Assembly: GCA_024529925.1 (NCBI GenBank)
Contig: JAFEUB010000795.1
Coordinates: 682,001 to 746,000, forward strand
DNA: 64,000 bases
From: Ophthalmolycus amberensis
Lineage: Eukaryota; Chordata; Actinopteri; Perciformes; Zoarcidae
Reading direction: 5' to 3'
Under the pieces are notes generated by a model. The model was not told where the DNA came from and did no database searches. It worked only from the letters and a program-made list of their open reading frames with translations. The translations under genes were made by a program, and so were the position numbers. Below are positions 59,063 through 64,000 of this stretch, one piece after another (positions within the stretch are counted from its first letter, which is position 1; each line of letters starts with the position of its first letter).

Positions 59063-60460
59063 CTATTCTTTTTCTTTCCTTTCCTTCTTCTGTCTTTTCA
59101 ATTCCTCCTTTTCTCTCTTCTCGTTCTCTTTCTTCTCCCTCTTCTCCTCCTCCTTCCTCTCCTTCTTCAGCGTATTTTCCGCCTCCTTCCTCTCCTCCTT
59201 CAGCGTATTTTCCGCCTCCTTCCTGGCCTTCTTCTCCTCCTTCTTAATCTGCGCCTTCTCCTTGTCAGTTTGTTGGGTGAGCACTTGAAGCCTGAGGTTA
59301 TCTACCTGGAGGTCAGCGTTTTCTCTCTGGAAGCTCTCCTCATTTGCAGCAAGTTCGCTTCTCATCCGATCTTCCAGAGCCGTGAGTTTTATTTTCCACT
59401 CCGCCTCGCTCCGGATGAGCTCGCTGTCTTTCTGTGTAGCGTAGCTCTCCAGGTCCAGGATGGTCAGCTTCAGCTTCTTCTGCTCCTTTTTAAACTGCTC
59501 CTTCTCCTTGTCAGTTTGTTTGGTGAGCTCTCGAAGGCTGATGTTATGTTCCTGGAGGTCAGCGTTTTGCTGTGTCAGGAGCTTGATCTCCTCCTCCTTT
59601 TGGTTGCGCCACTCCTCCATCTGTCTGCTCTGTCTCTGCAGATCCTGCTCTCTCTGGAAGCTCTCCTCATTTGCAGCAGGTTCGCTTCTCATCCGATCTT
59701 CCAGAGCCGTGAGTTTTATTTTCCACTCCGCCTCGCTCCGGATGAGCTCGCTGTCTTTCTGAATAGCATAGCTCTCCAGGTCCAGGATGGTCTGCTTCAG
59801 GTTATTCTGGTCCTTTTTAAACTGCTCCTTCTTGTCAGTTTGTTTGGTGAGCTCTCGAAGGCTGATGTTATGTTCCTGGAGGTCAGCGTTTTGCTGTGTC
59901 AGGAGCTTGATCTCCTCCTCCTTTTGGTTGCGCCACTCATCCATCTGTCTGCTCTGTCTCTGCAGATCCTGCTGTGTCTGGAGTTCGCTTCTCATCCAAT
60001 CATCCAGAGCCGTGAGTTTTATTTTCCACATTTCTATCTTGCTACGCTCTACCTCTGACTTGAAAGCATTGATTATTTGCCATTTCTCACGGTCCCAACT
60101 GAGCTCTTTGGAGGCCATCCGCTTCTTCACGGCAACAATTTCTGATTTCTTAACCCTGATTATTTCCAGTTTCTCATTGTCCCAAGTGAGCTCTTTGCTG
60201 GCCACCTGCTTCTTCATGGCAACAATTTGTGATTCGTGGTCGTCAGTGAGAACCCTGATTATTGTCTGTTTCTCACGGTCCCAACTGAGCTCTTTGGCGG
60301 CCATTTGCTCCTTCATGACAACAATTTCTGCTGCCTGCCTTTCACAGTGGATCCTGATTATTTTCTGTTCCTCACGGTCCCAAATGAGCTCTTTGGCGGC
60401 TATTTGCTCCTTCAAGGCAACACTTCCTGATGCCTGCTCGTCTGTTTTTTGAAAGTCCAT
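59063..60460 (-). CDS. repeat-built coiled-coil protein, unknown function
   Basis: This is the longest intact reading frame in the window and is not from a family I can name. From the first in-frame ATG (60460) it codes 465 residues and ends with TAG at 59065-59063; the frame is open further upstream to about 60534. It is almost wholly charged heptad-type sequence (E, K, Q, R, L) with no signal peptide, membrane segment or zinc finger. An N-terminal array has about four units of the type AAKELSWDREKQTIIR. Then come about 2.5 copies of a roughly 109-residue unit (KIKLTALEDRMRSE, RQMEEWRNQKEEEIKLLTQQ, ADLQEHNISLRELTKQTDKE, ILDLESYATQKDSELIRSEA). The tail is Lys/Glu-rich. It lies next to a decayed tyrosine recombinase on the same strand and between direct repeats, suggesting mobile-element cargo or a lineage-specific gene. 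A host cytoskeletal or Golgi-type coiled-coil pseudogene is the alternative. Confidence 0.55.
   Translation of the reverse strand: MDFQKTDEQASGSVALKEQIAAKELIWDREEQKIIRIHCERQAAEIVVMKEQMAAKELSWDREKQTIIRVLTDDHESQIVAMKKQVASKELTWDNEKLEIIRVKKSEIVAVKKRMASKELSWDREKWQIINAFKSEVERSKIEMWKIKLTALDDWMRSELQTQQDLQRQSRQMDEWRNQKEEEIKLLTQQNADLQEHNISLRELTKQTDKKEQFKKDQNNLKQTILDLESYAIQKDSELIRSEAEWKIKLTALEDRMRSEPAANEESFQREQDLQRQSRQMEEWRNQKEEEIKLLTQQNADLQEHNISLRELTKQTDKEKEQFKKEQKKLKLTILDLESYATQKDSELIRSEAEWKIKLTALEDRMRSELAANEESFQRENADLQVDNLRLQVLTQQTDKEKAQIKKEEKKARKEAENTLKEERKEAENTLKKERKEEEKREKKENEKREKEELKRQKKERKEKE
59325..60015 (-). repeat. 327-bp tandem units inside the coiled-coil frame
   Basis: The DNA word for ALEDRMRSE (rc around CAGAGCCGTGAGTTTTATTT) recurs at 59375, 59702 and 60005. 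The spacing is 327 bases, then 303 bases. Both spacings are multiples of three, so the frame is kept; the shorter one lacks eight codons. The first two units are near-identical, indicating recent duplication or conversion. Confidence 0.85.
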
Positions 60461-60475
60461 TTTGGCTGTTCTCAA

Positions 60476-60617
60476 GTCCTGTATTTTTTCACAATGGTAA
60501 TGCGCTATTGTTGCTTGAGTATCCCCTGCTATGAGCCAATACTAATAATGTGACCTACCAACGATACACCAATTGATGTGAACATGTCACCACCACCAGT
60601 TATATGCAATCCTTACC
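60476..60617 (-). other. possible phase-0 intron joining recombinase relic to coiled-coil frame
   Basis: On the - strand a donor-like AATCTG|GTAAGG occurs at 60617/60616 in the recombinase frame, and an acceptor-like AAATACAG|GAC at 60479/60478 in the coiled-coil frame. Both boundaries are in phase 0, so a short intron of 138 bases would join the frames without a stop. This is compatible geometry only. The recombinase frame has a stop at 60838-60836, so any such transcript would need to start downstream of it or use another upstream exon. Confidence 0.3.
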
Positions 60618-61130
60618 AGATTTCCAGGCGTCAATGATCTTTGATTATCGAGGATAGTGTTGAGATCGGGGCGAATGTAAGATGTGAAGGCAGAGGATGA
60701 CCAACGTCCCAATTTTTGTAGGGTAGTAGCGGAGATGCCTTGGTTAGCTGCCGAAGTAGCAACCCCTATACTAAAAGAGTGCCCGAGTATAGCTGATTCT
60801 AGTGACGATAACCTCCCAATGCTAGTTAACCACGTTTAGCTAAAGGAACGTTACCTGGAGTAAGAATAGTAGAGCAACTAATAGGTCTTTATAATAGGAA
60901 TTTAAGCCTAGATTTGAAAAGGCAAAACCCAGAATCTATCCAAGCCCCAGCTACTGTGCAAGCACCTCCGCATTTGGAGTGTTTAAGCCATGAGTTGCCA
61001 GCCAAGTCACGTACCCATTAGACCAGAATAGTGAGTCCAACAGACTTGCGTGTACTGGCCTTATACCGTGATGCACGAAGACCCACTTGAACAATAGCAT
61101 GCGAGAGGTAGCTTTAGAGATAATATAAAG
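60587..61130 (-). pseudogene. tyrosine recombinase (integrase-type) relic
   Basis: On the - strand 60835-60587 one frame reads GHSFSIGVATSAANQGIS, TLQKLGRWSSSAFTSYIR and PDLNTILDNQ, ending at TGA. This is the C-terminal box of eukaryotic mobile-element tyrosine recombinases, as in DIRS/Ngaro- or Crypton-type elements: HxxR, LGRW and the Tyr nucleophile in SYIR. The usual HSFR is HSFS here, so the second catalytic Arg is lost. Just upstream, a different frame has PGNVPLAKRG, the segment that normally precedes the box. About 60951-61130 reads FVHHGIRPVHASL and GYVTWLATHGLN, like the N-terminal core-binding domain. The expected central part with the first catalytic Arg is missing. Stops and frame changes make it non-functional. 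No reverse transcriptase was found nearby. Confidence 0.7.
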
Positions 61131-61972
61131 AACATTTTGCATGAATGAGCTAAGGCTATTAGACAAATTAAATGACGTGCCAAAACTGCCAGAAACAACG
61201 TCCACATGACGCATGATTTATGCATGGCTTGCCGTACACATTTTTAAGGCTTTAACGAGCTTGCGTTACCATACGTGTCTAGTAAACCACTGGCCTTGAC
61301 AGAATCCCCCAAAACCCACGGATGGCCTGCATCCGTGTTGACGTTTTAGTGAATCAGCGAAACTCACCAGCTTGTTTGCAGAATGTTACACCATTCAAGT
61401 GATCGCACAGTGACCTGACACGCAGGTCAGCGCGGCACCTGTCATCAAGGTAGATTGTGCATCTTAGGACAAGGAATATGCCATGTCCAACGGGAAAAGC
61501 GCATCCCTGAAGGATGAGCCTGAATGGAGCTAATTATACTTTATGTGTAAATGTCCAAGTATGGTTTTGCCACATATCCGTCCCCGTCAGGCGTCACAAT
61601 AGCGCAGTTGTGGCAGATTACTGGATGCAGAGCACCTGGTCCTGGAGCTCTGAGGAATAATAGCCCTACTCCATTGCTCTTCTGCGCACATGAACTCATC
61701 TCTGCCAGTGCTGCCCGTTTACAGATTTGGTCTTTTACTTCCACCGACCATGCCCCACACTTCATCACGCATGCCTTCTCGTTACATAACTGATGTTACT
61801 GACTGTCACACTTCACCATTGGTAGCCGTTCTTTGCTTTGTTATCATAAATACCTTTAAATCCCATCCTGCCTTGTGTCCCTCTGCACTTGTCACAGCTT
61901 GGGAGCCGGGTTACGACATTACACATGGCAGTCTCCAAACCACAGAATGTGGACACTTTAATCAGCCTTATA
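61131..61972. other. mobile-element-like DNA, no intact gene
   Basis: Upstream of the recombinase relic on the - strand, no open frame has a reverse transcriptase, gag, methyltransferase or transposase motif that I can see. Composition is similar to the flanks of the relic. Confidence 0.4.
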
Positions 61973-62128
61973 TGGACAGCCTCTTAAATGTTCATTCCTC
62001 CCCTGCAGTTTAACCCAGTGTGTTTCATATGTCCAGAGACGATTATTCCCAGCAGCCAGGTGAAGCGCCACTAAGCAAAATCTTTTGAGCAAACGCACCC
62101 ACGCCAAAATAATAGAGGCCCAGATATG
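61973..62128 (+). repeat. diverged direct repeat, copy 2 (partner at 58725-58915)
   Basis: See copy 1 for the matching words. The copies are in the same orientation, about 3.25 kb apart, and perhaps 65-75% identical with indels. Together they resemble terminal or split direct repeats of a mobile element. Confidence 0.7.
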
Positions 62129-63040
62129 AGCTACGAGCCCAACAATCTGAATCCTATCACATGATTTCACTGCCCAACTATGATGTAAAAGAGAGGAATA
62201 GAGCTGAACCAAATGGTTTAATAACCATAAATCATGTTGCTGCACACAATGCTATGTGTATGACAATACAATGTAATGTCCTACTTCCATTTACATCGCT
62301 TCACCCTGATTGCACTGAACTTTTACCGCTGCATGACGATCCAGTTCCCTTAATTTACTAAGATTAGGTACTTTATCTTTATAAGATGCAAGTACTTAAA
62401 AGCTTCTGTGATGCAATTTAAACTATAAATGCCTCCCTTACTTTACCTGACATATTCCTTCGACTTCTTGATTTAATAATCAGCTGTTGATTACCATGAA
62501 CGTCGATACAACTGTTTAAGCTACTTCAATGTATAGGACTAAATCATCGCGCACATTTAGACAGACTGATGTTCCAGACCTTTGCATGAGGAAACTCTCT
62601 CAAACTGGACTTTGTTAAATTTCATTGGAACACTCTGCTCTATGTGTTCTTCTCTGAAACACCAGAGGTGTACCAACAACATGGGCTGTGAAGAATAAAA
62701 CACTCGTGTTACTCATGGATCTACCCATAGAATGTTGGTATAGCTGACACAAGCCATGACCCAACCTCCACAATGCCGAGGAGGGATTGTAGTCATCTGT
62801 TACCTCATATTCATAAACTACTTTATCGCCTTAGCCAAGCCCTGTTAGTATTAAAAGGTATCAATAAGCAACAAAGGTTAAATATCCTGTACACTATTGG
62901 ATTTGCCCGCCAAACATTTACTCAAAACGAAAACTATGCTGTTCTGAAGCATCTCAAACGAATTGGCCCATCTCCTATAATCCCCAGACATGTCAATAGT
63001 GTTTTATCAGTGCACTATTGGTGACAAGCAATTGAGCATG
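62129..63040. other. intergenic DNA, no gene seen
   Basis: AT-rich, non-repetitive to the eye. The open frame 62773-63024 (+) has no recognised motif. Confidence 0.4.
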
Positions 63041-63390
63041 AGCACAGCCCGCGCCCGATTGAATTCGGAGGTGCATGACAAATCGTGCTCACTTGCGGGC
63101 CTACCGGCATCACGCGCCTTCCGTGATTACTAGCCGTGAGTACCCATCGCGCCAATCACTACGAAGAGGATAAACTAAGTTTAACTGCTGCTTAGTTATG
63201 TTTATTTCCGCTCACAATGATTCGTAGTCTGGTGAATGCGCTCCACTCCCACTACTGGAACAGGCGCTTTCAAGCTAATAAATGAGTGATGCTGCGGAGC
63301 GCCAGACGTGTGTCAGCCCCATGATTTCCTCATTTGTCGGGGAATGACGAGGAGCGGAAACAAAGAGGAGCCTGAACTGTCCCGTGGAGC

Positions 63391-63424
63391 TGATTTACCA
63401 TGGCGGCTGATTTACCATGGCGGC
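63391..63424. repeat. 17-bp perfect tandem duplication with ATGGCGGC
   Basis: The unit 'tgatttaccatggcggc' occurs twice head-to-tail. Confidence 0.9.
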
Positions 63425-63908
63425 TGGCGGCGCCGATGTTAACAATATAATAGCAGCTGCATCGTTTACCAGAGATTGAAGACCAGTATCGATGGAGTGG
63501 ATGGAGCGGATGGAGCTATCCGGTGGAAATGACGGCGTTGTCTGCATTGGAGGCCCGGAGTGCTGGTGGAGAAAGAGTACGGGACGCCGCCTGCGGAGCT
63601 CGGATGAGCCCGGCGATGGATCGACTGATCACAAGTAACTGTTAGACTTCCTAGGACACCACCGCGAACTACTAGCCGAGCCAAGAGGGCTTCTTGCTCG
63701 TCTGCGGGGAGCCGCTGCGCCGCGCTAGGAGAGTGCTCCTGCGCCGGCCACCTGGCGGGCTGAATGCCGGCTCCGGTTAAACCTCGATGTTGAGACCCGA
63801 CTCTTCCTGAAACCATCAAAGTCGGAATCCGCCATTGTCTCAGTTACGCACAACTAGTTGTTGTAAGGTAAGGGAAATAGTATCGCTTCGCATCTGCTTA
63901 ACGCTGAA

Positions 63909-64000
63909 ATGACAACTGACAGCAGCAGAGAGGAGAACACTTTAAAGTTTGACAGCAACGAGCTGATTGGCTTAAGGAAACTGTGTGCCGAATCTGGTTG
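63909..64000 (+). CDS. possible start of an unknown reading frame running off the window
   Basis: An ATG with a purine at -3 (GAAATGA) opens MTTDSSREENTLKFDSN and then ELIGLRKLCAESG, still open at the last base. The sequence is hydrophilic and not recognised. It lies just after the CpG-rich stretch. Thirty codons are too few to be sure it is real. Confidence 0.3.
   Translation, partial: MTTDSSREENTLKFDSNELIGLRKLCAESG

Larger units (their letters stand above)
63041..64000 (+). promoter_or_regulatory. CpG-rich promoter-like region at window end
   Basis: CG dinucleotides become frequent compared with the preceding 25 kb. The stretch includes ACCATGGCGGCTG twice in a 17-bp tandem duplication (63391-63407 and 63408-63424), which resembles YY1-type sites seen near vertebrate start sites. 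A splice-donor-like TTGTAAG|gtaagg occurs near 63868. It may be the 5' end of a gene or of another mobile element that continues beyond the window. Confidence 0.4.

Noticed and set aside
59270..60452. Long + strand reading frames of 262 and 221 codons
   Set aside because: They are antisense shadows of the - strand coiled-coil frame; their Leu/Ser/Cys-rich content is what the reverse complement of a Glu/Lys/Gln-rich repeat gives.
61131..63024. Reverse transcriptase, gag or methyltransferase of a DIRS/Ngaro element
   Set aside because: I looked for such motifs in the listed open frames on both strands upstream of the recombinase relic and found none, so I do not claim a full retroelement or choose between DIRS, Ngaro and Crypton.
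1..64000. tRNA, rRNA or microRNA genes
   Set aside because: No cloverleaf, ribosomal core or convincing miRNA hairpin was recognised by eye; the repeat at 46318-46425 has tRNA-like promoter words but is a degraded interspersed repeat.

Overview
The window is vertebrate nuclear DNA, and almost certainly from a ray-finned (teleost) fish. Two genes with typical GT-AG introns are recognisable: the 3' end of ext2 on the + strand and a complete set of alx4 coding exons on the - strand. The intergenic DNA carries interspersed repeat families that I recognise from teleost genomes, plus many CA/GT, ATT and homopolymer microsatellites. There are no operons, ribosome binding sites, CRISPR arrays or prokaryotic genes.

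Layout. (1) 1-7778 holds the last six coding exons of ext2 (852 coding bases, 283 residues, the GT64 glycosyltransferase part of the heparan sulfate co-polymerase); the earlier exons lie before the window. Its 3' UTR follows 7778. (2) About 9.0-14.3 kb is the tail-to-tail ext2/alx4 intergenic region, with a 265-bp segment that recurs almost identically at 40.8 kb. (3) 14419-30968 holds the four coding exons of alx4 on the - strand (373 residues: N-terminal aristaless-type region, paired-type homeodomain, OAR motif). Intron 1 is about 10.9 kb and contains a cluster of TAAT/ATTA cores that may be an enhancer. (4) About 31-58 kb is a gene-poor upstream flank of alx4 with repeats, a second AT-rich enhancer candidate and no convincing protein gene. 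(5) About 58-62.2 kb is a composite mobile-element-like block on the - strand: a minisatellite, a long intact coiled-coil reading frame built from internal repeats, a decayed tyrosine recombinase, and a diverged pair of direct repeats bracketing the reading frame and the recombinase. (6) About 63.0-64 kb turns CpG-rich and looks like a promoter or first exon of another gene or element that runs off the window.

EXT2 acts in the Golgi in heparan sulfate chain elongation; ALX4 is a nuclear transcription factor of craniofacial and limb mesenchyme. They are neighbours in human as well (the 11p11.2 Potocki-Shaffer interval), so this is conserved synteny rather than functional coupling. The part most likely to be undescribed is the 58.7-62.1 kb block.
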